Shown here one piece after another: positions 53,135 through 61,843 of a stretch of DNA of 64,000 nucleotides (positions within the stretch are counted from its first letter, which is position 1; each line of letters begins with the position of its first letter). The notes below the pieces were generated by a model. The model was not told where the DNA came from, did no database searches, and was given only the letters and a program-made list of their open reading frames with translations. The translations under genes and the position numbers were made by a program. The stretch is taken from the NCBI RefSeq assembly GCF_028610675.1, contig NZ_JAQQWS010000005.1, positions 232,076-296,075 of the forward strand. Reading direction: 5' to 3'. The DNA comes from Alkalihalobacillus pseudalcaliphilus. Lineage in GTDB: Bacteria; Bacillota; Bacilli; Bacillales; Bacillaceae_D.

Positions 53135-53926
53135 ATGTCACAGTCTTCGAAAAACCAGCGAAAAGCCAAATCGTCTTTTTATGAGCGTAAAAGAAGCCCA
53201 AGACGTTTGACTTTGACAAGTGAGCAAAGACAGAAGTTTGATGTCTTGCAGGAGCGTATTGGCATGACTTTTGAAAACAAAAAGCTGTTAATCCAAGCTT
53301 TCACCCATTCATCCTATGTGAATGAGCACCGCATTTATACATTTCAAGATAATGAAAGGCTTGAGTTCTTAGGGGATGCCGTCTTAGAGCTTGCTGTATC
53401 GCAATTTCTTTTTAAGAAATTTAAAGCGATGAGCGAAGGCGATATGACCAAATTAAGAGCTTCCATTGTCTGTGAGCCTTCTTTGGCGAAATTTGCTGAA
53501 GAGCTGCAATTTGGACAATTAGTCTTATTAGGTAAAGGGGAAGAGATTACAGGAGGGCGTATGCGTCCGGCATTACTTGCGGATGTATTTGAATCGTTTA
53601 TTGGTGCCTTACATCTCGACCAAGGTATAGACGCGGTTTTTAACTTTTTAGCACAAACGATTTATCCGAAAATAAACGATGGTGCTTTTTCTCATATGAT
53701 GGATTTCAAGAGTCAATTACAAGAGTTAATACAGCGTGATAATTTAGGTCAAATTCAATATTTGATCGTACAAGAACGAGGACCTGCCCATAATCGCGAG
53801 TTCGTCTCAGAGGTCCAGCTGAATGGACAAGCATTAGGAATTGGAACAGGTCGTTCAAAAAAAGAAGCGGAACAACATGCCGCTCAGCAAGCTTTAATGA
53901 AGCTTAGTCAAAAATCTCCTTCTTAA
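53135..53926 (+). CDS. rnc: Ribonuclease III
   Basis: Double-strand-specific endoribonuclease for rRNA processing and antisense RNA decay. It has an N-terminal nuclease domain with the signature NERLEFLGDAVLEL, the second acidic cluster ADVFESFIGAL, and a C-terminal dsRNA-binding domain with GTGRSKKEAEQHAAQQAL. The start is ATG 53135 after TGGAGGT. It has 263 residues, with a basic N-terminal extension of about 30. In B. subtilis it is co-transcribed with smc; here a strong terminator follows. Confidence 0.96.
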   Translation: MSQSSKNQRKAKSSFYERKRSPRRLTLTSEQRQKFDVLQERIGMTFENKKLLIQAFTHSSYVNEHRIYTFQDNERLEFLGDAVLELAVSQFLFKKFKAMSEGDMTKLRASIVCEPSLAKFAEELQFGQLVLLGKGEEITGGRMRPALLADVFESFIGALHLDQGIDAVFNFLAQTIYPKINDGAFSHMMDFKSQLQELIQRDNLGQIQYLIVQERGPAHNREFVSEVQLNGQALGIGTGRSKKEAEQHAAQQALMKLSQKSPS

Positions 53927-53930
53927 TCAT

Positions 53931-53981
53931 AAAAAACACTGCATAAGTTGTTGCTATTAACAACTTATGCAGTGTTTTTTT
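53931..53981. terminator. Strong bidirectional terminator after rnc
   Basis: AAAAAACACTGCATAAGTTG and two more T residues (53931-53952) pair perfectly with the inverted copy at 53959-53980, with a six-base loop. A and T runs on either side allow function on both strands. Confidence 0.93.
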
Positions 53982-54142
53982 CAGTATTAGACGAGAGTAG
54001 ATGAGAATAATGTGCTGTCGTCGTAGCGGGAGAGTGCAAAATGGATGAGTACAACCAAAAGGAAACGATGGATTTTACATGAACCCAGAAAATGAAATCA
54101 TATAATGACTTCTTCAATAATTCTTTAGCTTCTATACAAAGA

Positions 54143-54176
54143 AACAGCCACACAAGTCAAGTGACTTATGTGGCTA
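54143..54176 (-). terminator. Terminator after the DUF1128 gene
   Basis: On the minus strand AGCCACATAAGTC and GACTTGTGTGGCT form a 13-base stem with one mismatch, followed by GTTTCTTTG. It lies directly downstream of the gene ending at 54181. Confidence 0.75.
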
Positions 54177-54180
54177 CTTC

Positions 54181-54402
54181 TTATGCACGTAATTTACCTA
54201 GTTCAGAAGCAATGGCATCGAGCTCGCTTACAGAAAAATTCGGCTTACTCATAATCATTTCATAAATTTCAACTAAGTCGTCGTATTTATTCGTATTAAA
54301 ACTCTTTGCATTAATCGCACCCGCATTAACAAATTGTAGCTTATCTTTAATCGCTTCAATCATATACTCAATATTTTCACGATTATTTTCACGTAAATCC
54401 AA
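54181..54402 (-). CDS. DUF1128 (YfkK/UPF0435) family protein
   Basis: 73-residue cytosolic protein with ENNRENIEYMIEAIKDKL, YDDLVEIYEMI and FSVSELDAIASELGKLR, the pattern of UPF0435 proteins such as B. subtilis YfkK. Its function is unknown. The start is TTG 54402 behind AGGGGGT; the longer frame starting at 54426 lies before that site. It is the last gene of the minus-strand island. Confidence 0.85.
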   Translation of the reverse strand: MDLRENNRENIEYMIEAIKDKLQFVNAGAINAKSFNTNKYDDLVEIYEMIMSKPNFSVSELDAIASELGKLRA

Positions 54403-54487
54403 TCGAAGTACCCCCTGTAGTTCCATTCAAATGAACGGACTTATTTATACTAGTTTATCATTAAATGTAGCTTGTTGGGAACTACTA

Positions 54488-54925
54488 TTATCTTTCTTTG
54501 ACTGGGTTATAGATCGTAAGTTTTCGTTCACTTTCATAAAGTTCAAAAATCATGTCATCCGTGTACGTATAATTCATGGAGAATATCCATCTTACTAACT
54601 GATCATAATAGTTACCCATATCTTCTAAATGAAAGATTGTCTCGAAAACACCATATGTTCTAAGCGGACAGTCTAAAGTAATAAAATGGTTTGGAAGTTC
54701 TTTTGGGAAATGGTTAACGATAAAACCAATATAAAAGGAGCCAACTTGGTGTTGCTCATCTCTTTTTGCTTCATAAGCAATTACATAATGGGGTTCATCC
54801 AAGTCAAACAGATAGGTCAGCTTCTTCACTTCCAGGACCTTTTCGGGGATAACATGAGAATAATTAGAAAAATCCTCCGTATATTTTCTGGCGACTATTT
54901 GAAATGTACGATTCTCGAAATACAT
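54488..54925 (-). CDS. GyrI-like/AraC effector-binding domain protein
   Basis: 145-residue protein without a signal peptide or membrane segment. The C-terminal part (LRTYGVFETIFHLEDMG, then MIFELYESE and IYNPVK) has the layout of GyrI-like small-molecule-binding domains: a buried Tyr/Phe strand, a helix with a Trp, a Glu near the end, and a final strand closing in PV. I infer a ligand-binding role. The ATG at 54925 is preceded by GGAGGGGA. It follows another GyrI-like gene with a 30-base gap. Confidence 0.6.
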   Translation of the reverse strand: MYFENRTFQIVARKYTEDFSNYSHVIPEKVLEVKKLTYLFDLDEPHYVIAYEAKRDEQHQVGSFYIGFIVNHFPKELPNHFITLDCPLRTYGVFETIFHLEDMGNYYDQLVRWIFSMNYTYTDDMIFELYESERKLTIYNPVKER

Positions 54926-54955
54926 GATTTCCCCTCCATCTTTGGTTGATAATGG

Positions 54956-55576
54956 TTAAACAGGAACACAAATAACGGTTTTTGTTTGAGCTGCGGGATA
55001 ACAATCCATCGCTGGACATAAAAAGATTTCTCTATGTGGTAATTGTGGCTCAATGCTTTTGGATTGTAGCTCTTTCAAAATCACTTCTAAAGTTTCACCT
55101 GCATCTTTATAATGACCCTCATGTAGTTTTAAAGCAACACTTTGTGAAGGCACTCTTATAAACGAAAAAGGTAATGGGGGTACAAGCTTGAGTTTCTTTT
55201 GGACGCTAAGTAAAGCCCGTGAATAAATATCCTCCGTAATAAAAGGAGGGACATAAATCATCTGTTCTACCAGTGATTTCTTTTCATTTTTCGATAGCCA
55301 AATGATTTCATCAGGCATCCTTTTAAAGCGATAGTTCATTTCTGTTTTTGTGATTTGTTTAATTTGGTTAACGATTTTAAAGGCTGTAAATGTATCATCG
55401 AGCGGTTCTGGTCTTCCGTCCCATTCCATATCAAATTTTGTATGCATACGTTGTGAAACATAACATCGTTCAGGCAAGTCTTGAATAACCATATTACCTT
55501 GTTTTAGTTGATAAATTTGCTTGAGCTCCTTTCGGTGGTCAACCGGTTTAGAAACCTTGTTTACTTGTAATTTCAC
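54956..55576 (-). CDS. GyrI-like domain protein
   Basis: 206-residue cytosolic protein of the GyrI-like small-molecule-binding group. It has an N-terminal KELKQIYQLKQGN segment like the K-x-L-Y-x-P-K start of the family and a central strand region. The C-terminal VALKLHEGHYKDAGETLEVI, LPHREIFLCPA and ICVPV reproduce the family finish. The ligand is unknown. GTG 55576 is preceded by AAAAGGAGTGA. It lies downstream of the sigma-like gene by 25 bases, suggesting co-transcription. Confidence 0.75.
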   Translation of the reverse strand: MKLQVNKVSKPVDHRKELKQIYQLKQGNMVIQDLPERCYVSQRMHTKFDMEWDGRPEPLDDTFTAFKIVNQIKQITKTEMNYRFKRMPDEIIWLSKNEKKSLVEQMIYVPPFITEDIYSRALLSVQKKLKLVPPLPFSFIRVPSQSVALKLHEGHYKDAGETLEVILKELQSKSIEPQLPHREIFLCPAMDCYPAAQTKTVICVPV

Positions 55577-55601
55577 TTGTCATCACTCCTTTTCTATTTA
55601 T

Positions 55602-55919
55602 TTAAGAGTACGTTTTAGGTGGTGTGCGTAAAATGTTGGTTTGTTTTTTATTGATTCTTTTTCTTTCGATAACATATTGGTCAATCGACACGATGATTCT
55701 TTCCTTTTGTACTTTTCTTTTTGCGCGCGAAAGCAGGTTATAAATGTTAGACTTGTCTGTATGGAGGTGCATTGCAATATCGTTAGCAGAAAAGCCTGCA
55801 AAAAAATAAAGCTTAAAAACATGGCGTTCTTTCATAGATAAGCATTCTAGAAGCCGCTGTATTTGTTCAAATATCTCAGCACGAAGTAAATGCTCTGTAG
55901 GGTTGTTCTGTTCTGCCAA
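55602..55919 (-). CDS. Truncated sigma-70 family protein (region 4 only)
   Basis: 105-residue frame carrying a sigma region 4 helix-turn-helix: CLSMKERHVFKLYFFAG, FSANDIAMHLHTDKSNIYN and LLSRAKRKVQKER. Region 2, needed for core binding and -10 recognition, is absent. The frame is open for a further 15-20 codons upstream (to about 55973) and reads protein-like, but has no start codon. The ATG with a good AAGGAG (55954) is in another frame. It is probably a 5'-truncated or frameshifted ECF-type sigma gene. Confidence 0.65.
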   Translation of the reverse strand: MAEQNNPTEHLLRAEIFEQIQRLLECLSMKERHVFKLYFFAGFSANDIAMHLHTDKSNIYNLLSRAKRKVQKERIIVSIDQYVIERKRINKKQTNILRTPPKTYS

Positions 55920-55976
55920 AAAGCGGTTTTTCTCAGATATGGATTGCTCATACGTTACTCCTTGTTAAAACGAGCC

Positions 55977-56189
55977 TTAGTTAATCCAGACTTCTGCATA
56001 GTATGCTTTCATAAAATCTAGTAATTTCTCTAGTTCTTTGACTCCAGCTACCTCAGCCTCTTTTGCTTGATATAATAATTCAATGGCACGATTCTTTTGA
56101 ATGGCTTCGCTCGGTTCTCCGCCATGAGGGAACGGAAACATCTCTTTCATTTCATTAAGGGCCTTTGCTACCTCTTTGTAGAGTTGCAT
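55977..56189 (-). CDS. Hypothetical protein, probably the 3' part of a gene with a broken start
   Basis: The 70-codon frame from ATG 56189 has no ribosome-binding site. The same frame stays open and protein-like back to 56366 (INGQAYHLAVIANAREFAV, YLYELHHSWQESNIIG) but offers no ATG, GTG or TTG. An ATG at 56350 with AAAGGGTG upstream is one base out of register. A single-base change near the start would restore a protein of about 125 residues. I do not recognise the family. It is helical, charged and soluble. Confidence 0.4.
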   Translation of the reverse strand: MQLYKEVAKALNEMKEMFPFPHGGEPSEAIQKNRAIELLYQAKEAEVAGVKELEKLLDFMKAYYAEVWIN

Positions 56190-56572
56190 CGCAGACTCGC
56201 TACATGAACGAACGACACGTCCGATAATATTGGATTCTTGCCAACTATGATGAAGCTCATATAGATATTGGACGGCAAATTCCCTCGCATTTGCAATAAC
56301 AGCTAAATGATAGGCTTGACCATTAATGATCCCTAAATTACATAGATCATTATTGTCACCCTTTCTTTATGGCTCTGTCCTCTTTAAGTCGTCTGTTTTT
56401 ATTTATTTTAGCAGAAAAAAAACGAATGATAGACAGAATATTCAAGTTATTTTAGGTGGAATTCCCTATATTCAACATGTTTAGTGCTTATCAGTCGTTC
56501 TCATACATGATCTAGATGCCATATTTCCAAATTTCTATCATGTAATTCAATAAAATATCAAATCACCTACAA

Positions 56573-56600
56573 TTGATGCCGATATAGTCACAGGTAGTAT
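56573..56600 (+). promoter_or_regulatory. Candidate promoter of smc
   Basis: TTGATG (56573-56578) and TAGTAT (56595-56600) with 16-base spacing lie about 50 bases upstream of smc. A TATGAT at 56604-56609 is an alternative -10. The remaining bases between 56367 and 56572 show nothing I can name. Confidence 0.4.
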
Positions 56601-56650
56601 GGTTATGATAAAATAAGAAAGTTGTAGAAAAGAAAGTGGAGGGTGTGCGT

Positions 56651-59600
56651 ATGTTCCTCAAACGACTAGAAGTCGTCGGTTTTAAATCCTTTGCTGAACA
56701 AATAGGCATTGATTTCGTCCCAGGTGTCACCGCGGTGGTCGGTCCGAACGGCAGTGGGAAAAGTAATATTTCTGATTCAATTAGATGGGTACTCGGGGAG
56801 CAGTCTGCGAAATCACTTCGTGGTGCAAAAATGGAAGATATTATTTTTGCTGGTAGTGATTCACGTAAACCTCTTAATTATGCGGAGGTCACGCTCGTAT
56901 TAGATAATGAGGATCATCATTTACATATCGATTATTCAGAAGTAAGTGTCACTAGAAGAGTTTACCGTTCAGGTGATAGTGAATATTTAATTAATAAGCA
57001 AACATGTCGACTAAAAGATATCGTTGATTTATTCCTAGATTCTGGATTAGGTCGTGAAGCGTATTCCATCATAGGTCAAGGAAAAGTCGAAGAAATACTA
57101 AGTAGTAAATCCGAAGACCGCCGTGTCATTTTTGAAGAAGCGGCAGGTGTTTTGAAATATAAAACGAGAAAAGTCAAGGCAGAAAAGCGACTTTGGGAAA
57201 CGCAAGAAAACTTAAATCGTGTCGAAGATATTTTGTTTGAATTAGAAGGACAAGTAGAGCCTCTTCAAATCCAATCTTCTATTGCCAAAGACTACTTGGA
57301 GAAAAAAGAGCAATTAAAGGAAATTGAAATTGCCTTACTCGTTTTTCAAATTACGGATCTTCATGCTAAGTGGACGGATGAAAAAGAAAAACTGGCGTCC
57401 TTAAAAGAGCAGTATCAGAAGCAAACAAAAGAAGTAACCGAGATGGAGGAGCAATTAGAAAGCCTTCGTGTTCAAACGAATGAATTACAAGAGGCGATGC
57501 ATGATGCTCAAGAAGCTCTATTACTGGCAAGTGAGGCACTAGAGAAAGCAGAAGGGAAGAAACAGCTTTTTCAAGAACAGCTTAAGCATGCAAGTGAAAA
57601 TAAAGAGACGCTCCTTAAAAGTTTAGAAGATAAAAAAGAACAGCTTACTCGGCTAGAAACTGAATGTATAGAGAAAAAAGAGAAGTTATCAAACGAAGAG
57701 AAAGAGTTAGAGCTTCTTCAAAAATCAGTTCAAGATAAAGAAGAATTATTAAACATGCATGAAGAGGATTTACCAGAGAAGTTAGAACAGGCAAAAGGTG
57801 ACTATATTGAGTTACTGAATGAACAAGCATCGATTCGAAATGAAGCACGCTACTTAGAGGAGCAGCTTAATCAGCAAAAATTGAAAACGAATAAACTGAC
57901 CTCTGAAAATGATGAACTTTTACAGGCAAGAGAACATTTAAAAAGTCAGTCTAAAACGGCTATTGAGCAGTTGGGGAAGGCAGAAGTGGGACTTGAGCAA
58001 ATCTCGCAATGGTATCGAGATTTAAAGCTCAAAGACGAACAAAAAAGAAATCAGTATCAAAAGAAAGAGTCCAAGCTTTATGAAGCCTATCAATTCATTC
58101 AAAAGCTGGAATCAAGAAAAGAAGTACTAGAGGAAATGGAAGCGGACTTTTCGGGATTCTTCCAGGGTGTAAAAGAAGTTTTAAAACGGCGTGAACAGCA
58201 GTTACCAGGTGTTGTTGGAGCGATAGCAGAGCTTGTTCATGTACCGAAAGATTATGAGGCTGCATTAGAAATTGCCTTAGGAGCGGCGATGCAACATATT
58301 GTCGTGCAAACAGAAAAGGACGCAAGGCAAGCGATTCAGTTTTTAAAGCAGAATCGCTTCGGTCGAGCTACTTTTTTACCTTTATCCGTGCTAAAGCCGC
58401 GTGAATTAAATGAATATCAACGTGCTTCCATTCAGAATGAAGATGGTTTTATTGGTGTAGCCGCAGACCTCATTCAATATGAAAAGCCCTATCATAATGT
58501 GATTTGGAATTTGTTAGGACATGTTGTGATTGCGAGGAATTTAGAAGTAGCCAACAAATTAGCGAGCAAACTAAGCTATCGTTACCGTGTTGTCACATTA
58601 GACGGAGATGTCGTTAATGCAGGTGGTTCGATGACGGGCGGTAGTTTGAAGCAAAAGCAAACACCGTTACTTGGGCGAAAGCGTGAAGTGGAGGAGTTAC
58701 AAGAAAAACTTGATAGCCTTAAGGAATCAAGCTTAGCTTTAGAAAATAGTGTGAAATCGTTAAAAGTGGAATTAAAAGAATTAGAAGATGAAATGCTGGA
58801 AGCTCAACAAAAAGGCGAAAAAGCCCGAGCACATTTTCATGAATGTAAAGAATATAAACGCGAGGTTGAACTGCAGTCAAAAGCAATGGAGGAAAGATTT
58901 TCGCGTTTTGATCGAGAACAAAGAGGATACACAGATGAGCAGCTCCGAATTCAAGAGAGACTTCATGAGCTAGAAGAAAAAGCAGTATCGGCAGAAGACG
59001 AGCGGAAACAACTGGAACAAAATGTAAAGTCTTTGGAAACGAAGCTTCATACAGAGAAAAGCTCAAAAGAGGAATTACAGCAACTCTTAACTGAAGAAAA
59101 AATTAAACACGCAGCGGTAAAGGAGCGATATGCCAACGCTCTAACAGAAGTGAAACGTTACGAAGGGCAGATTCAAGACCTTCGAGAAGACTTGGCAGAC
59201 CTTCATGAACAAACGAGCTTTTTGCAAACGGAAATGAGTGAACGAACGTCTGGTGAAAGCTCTTGGGAAAAGAAGATTCATACCAATCGCCAAAAGAAGC
59301 AAGCTCTTACCATTCAGTTAACGGCTATGCGAGAAGAGCGTAAGAAGTTGGATCTAGCTTACGAGACGTTAGAACAGCAATTAAAGGCTGAACAAGCTAA
59401 ATTTGCTTATGTTTTAGAGCAAGTACAGTCCATCGAAGTAAGTGTGAATCGCTTTGATGTCGAGCTGGACCATTGCTTGACGGTATTACGTGAAGAATAC
59501 GTGCTTTCGTACGAAGGGGCGAAGATAGAGTATCAATTAACGATGCCAGAAGATGAGGCAAAAACAAAGGTTAAGCTGATCAAGCTTTCTATACAAGAAC

Positions 59601-60217
59601 TCGGGACTGTGAACCTTGGTGCTATTGAAGAGTACGAGCGTGTTAAAGAGCGCTTTGACTTTTTAAAGGCTCAACAAGAGGACTTATTAGAAGCGAAAGC
59701 AACACTTCATGCGGTAATTAATGAAATGGATGAAGAAATGACGAAGCGTTTTGAAGAAACTTTCCATCAAATTCAATCCCATTTCCGCGTTGTGTTTACA
59801 AAGCTCTTTGGTGGCGGAGAAGCTGATCTTGTCCTGACAGAACCCAATGACCTTTTAAATACTGGTGTTGAGATGCTTGTTAGGCCGCCAGGGAAAAAAC
59901 GCCAGCACCTCGCCCTGTTATCGGGCGGTGAACGTGCTCTTACAGCTATTGCATTATTATTTGCGATTTTAAAAGTTCGTCCGGTTCCGTTCTGTGTATT
60001 AGATGAAGTAGAGGCGGCACTTGATGAAGCAAATGTTAGTCGATTCGCTCAGTTCTTAAAGGATTTCAGTGGTCAAACGCAATTTATCGTGATTACACAT
60101 CGCAAAGGCACTATGGAAGAAGCAGATGTTCTTTATGGTGTAACGATGCAGGAGTCAGGTGTATCAAGGCTTGTTTCGGTTAAATTAGAAGAAACCAAAG
60201 AATTAGTAGGAAGTTAG
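56651..60217 (+). CDS. smc: Chromosome segregation protein SMC
   Basis: ATPase of the bacterial condensin complex (with ScpA and ScpB). It has Walker A GPNGSGKS at residues 31-38, a first coiled coil (about 170-500), a hinge domain (about 510-640, with PGVVGAIAELVHVPKDYE and AGGSMTGGSLKQK), a second coiled coil (about 680-1020), signature LSGGERALT near 1091 and Walker B VLDEVEAALDEAN near 1115. The start is ATG 56651 with GGAGGGTG. It has 1188 residues. It is separated from rnc by the minus-strand island and followed closely by ftsY. Confidence 0.98.
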   Translation: MFLKRLEVVGFKSFAEQIGIDFVPGVTAVVGPNGSGKSNISDSIRWVLGEQSAKSLRGAKMEDIIFAGSDSRKPLNYAEVTLVLDNEDHHLHIDYSEVSVTRRVYRSGDSEYLINKQTCRLKDIVDLFLDSGLGREAYSIIGQGKVEEILSSKSEDRRVIFEEAAGVLKYKTRKVKAEKRLWETQENLNRVEDILFELEGQVEPLQIQSSIAKDYLEKKEQLKEIEIALLVFQITDLHAKWTDEKEKLASLKEQYQKQTKEVTEMEEQLESLRVQTNELQEAMHDAQEALLLASEALEKAEGKKQLFQEQLKHASENKETLLKSLEDKKEQLTRLETECIEKKEKLSNEEKELELLQKSVQDKEELLNMHEEDLPEKLEQAKGDYIELLNEQASIRNEARYLEEQLNQQKLKTNKLTSENDELLQAREHLKSQSKTAIEQLGKAEVGLEQISQWYRDLKLKDEQKRNQYQKKESKLYEAYQFIQKLESRKEVLEEMEADFSGFFQGVKEVLKRREQQLPGVVGAIAELVHVPKDYEAALEIALGAAMQHIVVQTEKDARQAIQFLKQNRFGRATFLPLSVLKPRELNEYQRASIQNEDGFIGVAADLIQYEKPYHNVIWNLLGHVVIARNLEVANKLASKLSYRYRVVTLDGDVVNAGGSMTGGSLKQKQTPLLGRKREVEELQEKLDSLKESSLALENSVKSLKVELKELEDEMLEAQQKGEKARAHFHECKEYKREVELQSKAMEERFSRFDREQRGYTDEQLRIQERLHELEEKAVSAEDERKQLEQNVKSLETKLHTEKSSKEELQQLLTEEKIKHAAVKERYANALTEVKRYEGQIQDLREDLADLHEQTSFLQTEMSERTSGESSWEKKIHTNRQKKQALTIQLTAMREERKKLDLAYETLEQQLKAEQAKFAYVLEQVQSIEVSVNRFDVELDHCLTVLREEYVLSYEGAKIEYQLTMPEDEAKTKVKLIKLSIQELGTVNLGAIEEYERVKERFDFLKAQQEDLLEAKATLHAVINEMDEEMTKRFEETFHQIQSHFRVVFTKLFGGGEADLVLTEPNDLLNTGVEMLVRPPGKKRQHLALLSGGERALTAIALLFAILKVRPVPFCVLDEVEAALDEANVSRFAQFLKDFSGQTQFIVITHRKGTMEEADVLYGVTMQESGVSRLVSVKLEETKELVGS

Positions 60218-60228
60218 GAGGCAAATCA

Positions 60229-61230
60229 ATGAGCTTTTTTAAAAAATTGAAAGATAAAATCACCAATCAAACAACAGAAGTGACTGATAAGTTTAAACAA
60301 GGCCTAGAGAAAACAAGGAATTCTGTCGTTGGTAAAATGAACGAACTTGTTTATAAATATCGGAAGGTTGATGAAGATTTCTTCGAGGAGTTAGAAGAGA
60401 TTTTAATTAGTGCAGATGTCGGAGTAACGACAGTGATGGAGTTAATCGACGAGCTAAAAGATGAGGTGCGCCTTCGCAATATTAAGGACACTAAAGATAT
60501 CCAGCCCGTCATTTCTGAAAAGTTAGCAGAGCTACTTGAAAAAGAAGGCGACGATACGTCTTTAAATCTGAATGAAAATGGATTGAGTGTTATTTTAGTC
60601 GTTGGTGTGAATGGTGTCGGGAAAACAACAACGATTGGTAAATTATCTAATCAGTTAAAGCAGCAAGGGAAATCAGTCTTGTTAGCGGCAGGGGATACGT
60701 TTCGTGCCGGTGCCATTGATCAGCTTGAAGTTTGGGGCGAGCGTGTTGGTGTTGATGTGATTAAACAACAAGAAGGTTCTGATCCAGCCGCTGTTGTTTA
60801 TGATGCTTTGCAATCAGCGAAATCTCGTCAAGCTGATGTACTCATTTGTGATACTGCCGGTCGTTTGCAAAATAAAGTTAATTTAATGAATGAACTTGAA
60901 AAAGTAAAACGAGTGATTCAGCGTGAAGTTCCTGGTGCTCCACACGAAGTCTTGTTAGTCTTAGACGCAACGACAGGGCAAAATGCTTTATCTCAAGCGA
61001 AAACGTTTGGGAAAGCCACAGATGTTACAGGAATTGTGTTAACGAAGCTTGATGGAACAGCGAAGGGTGGAATCGTTTTAGCGATTCGTCACGAGCTTGA
61101 TATTCCAGTGAAATATGTCGGCTTAGGTGAACAGGTAGATGATCTTCAGCCATTTGACGCCGATCAATTTGTCTACGGTCTTTTTAAAGAACTTATTGAG
61201 GCTCCAGAAGAACAAAATACTCATGAATAG
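60229..61230 (+). CDS. ftsY: Signal recognition particle receptor FtsY
   Basis: SRP GTPase receptor that delivers ribosome-nascent chain complexes to the Sec translocon. It has a short basic N-terminal helix (MSFFKKLKDKI), the N domain, and a G domain with GVNGVGKTTTIGKL (about residues 126-139), DTAGR, TKLDGTAKGG and GLGEQVDDLQPF. It has 333 residues, lacking the long acidic A domain of E. coli. It starts 11 bases after smc with GGAGG. Confidence 0.97.
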   Translation: MSFFKKLKDKITNQTTEVTDKFKQGLEKTRNSVVGKMNELVYKYRKVDEDFFEELEEILISADVGVTTVMELIDELKDEVRLRNIKDTKDIQPVISEKLAELLEKEGDDTSLNLNENGLSVILVVGVNGVGKTTTIGKLSNQLKQQGKSVLLAAGDTFRAGAIDQLEVWGERVGVDVIKQQEGSDPAAVVYDALQSAKSRQADVLICDTAGRLQNKVNLMNELEKVKRVIQREVPGAPHEVLLVLDATTGQNALSQAKTFGKATDVTGIVLTKLDGTAKGGIVLAIRHELDIPVKYVGLGEQVDDLQPFDADQFVYGLFKELIEAPEEQNTHE

Positions 61231-61287
61231 TGAGGCTTAGTTTCAAAAGTGCGGTAAAATTGTACGCTCTAATTAAATAGTAACGAG

Positions 61288-61365
61288 AAACTCGAGTGTA
61301 TCCAAAAGTTCAATGCTCAACCGTCATAAAGTGGTGTTCATGAACGTATCACTCGAGTTTTTGTG
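61288..61365 (+). terminator. Terminator after ftsY
   Basis: AAACTCGAGTG (61288-61298) pairs with CACTCGAGTTT (61350-61360), followed by TTTTTG. The 50-base loop contains further partial pairing. Confidence 0.7.
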
Positions 61366-61431
61366 TTTCGCTTATTTCGAGCATATAAAAAAAGACTGCT
61401 GATGAGTCTTTAAGCATGTTAAGAAAAAAAC

Positions 61432-61460
61432 TTGACACTTAGATTGTTTTTTTGTATGAT
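61432..61460 (+). promoter_or_regulatory. Promoter of ylxM-ffh
   Basis: Consensus TTGACA (61432-61437) and TATGAT (61455-61460) are 17 bases apart, about 40 bases before ylxM. Confidence 0.85.
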
Positions 61461-61502
61461 TGTATCTTGTAAAGGGAAATCACTTAACAAGGGGTTGACG
61501 GT

Positions 61503-61832
61503 GTGCTAGATAAGACGTTACGGATGAATTATTTATTCGATTTTTATCAAGCTTTATTGACACCTAAGCAGCAGAAATATATGTCGCTTTATTATCTTGA
61601 TGATTTTTCTTTAGGGGAAATAGCGGAAGAATTTGAAGTTAGTCGCCAAGCAGTTTATGATAATATTAAACGTACAGAAGCGATGCTTGAAGAGTATGAA
61701 CTGAAGCTTCACTTATTTAATAAATTTGAAGCTCGTTCAAAGCTATTTGCTGAATTAAAAGAAGCAATAACAAGCAACGCGACTCCTGAAGAGACTCTTA
61801 CTTTAATAGAATCTCTTGAGAAATTAGATTAG
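61503..61832 (+). CDS. ylxM: SRP-associated helix-turn-helix protein YlxM
   Basis: 109-residue UPF0122 protein with a sigma region 4-like helix-turn-helix (SLGEIAEEFEVSRQAVYDNI, about residues 38-57). Homologues bind SRP components and modulate Ffh and FtsY activity in streptococci. The start is GTG 61503 with AAGGGG upstream. It lies 11 bases before ffh, the conserved arrangement. Confidence 0.94.
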   Translation: MLDKTLRMNYLFDFYQALLTPKQQKYMSLYYLDDFSLGEIAEEFEVSRQAVYDNIKRTEAMLEEYELKLHLFNKFEARSKLFAELKEAITSNATPEETLTLIESLEKLD

Positions 61833-61843
61833 GAGGCGACCTG

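Noticed and set aside
54181..56366. Prophage or insertion sequence between rnc and smc
   Set aside because: No transposase, integrase, terminal inverted repeats or phage structural genes are visible.
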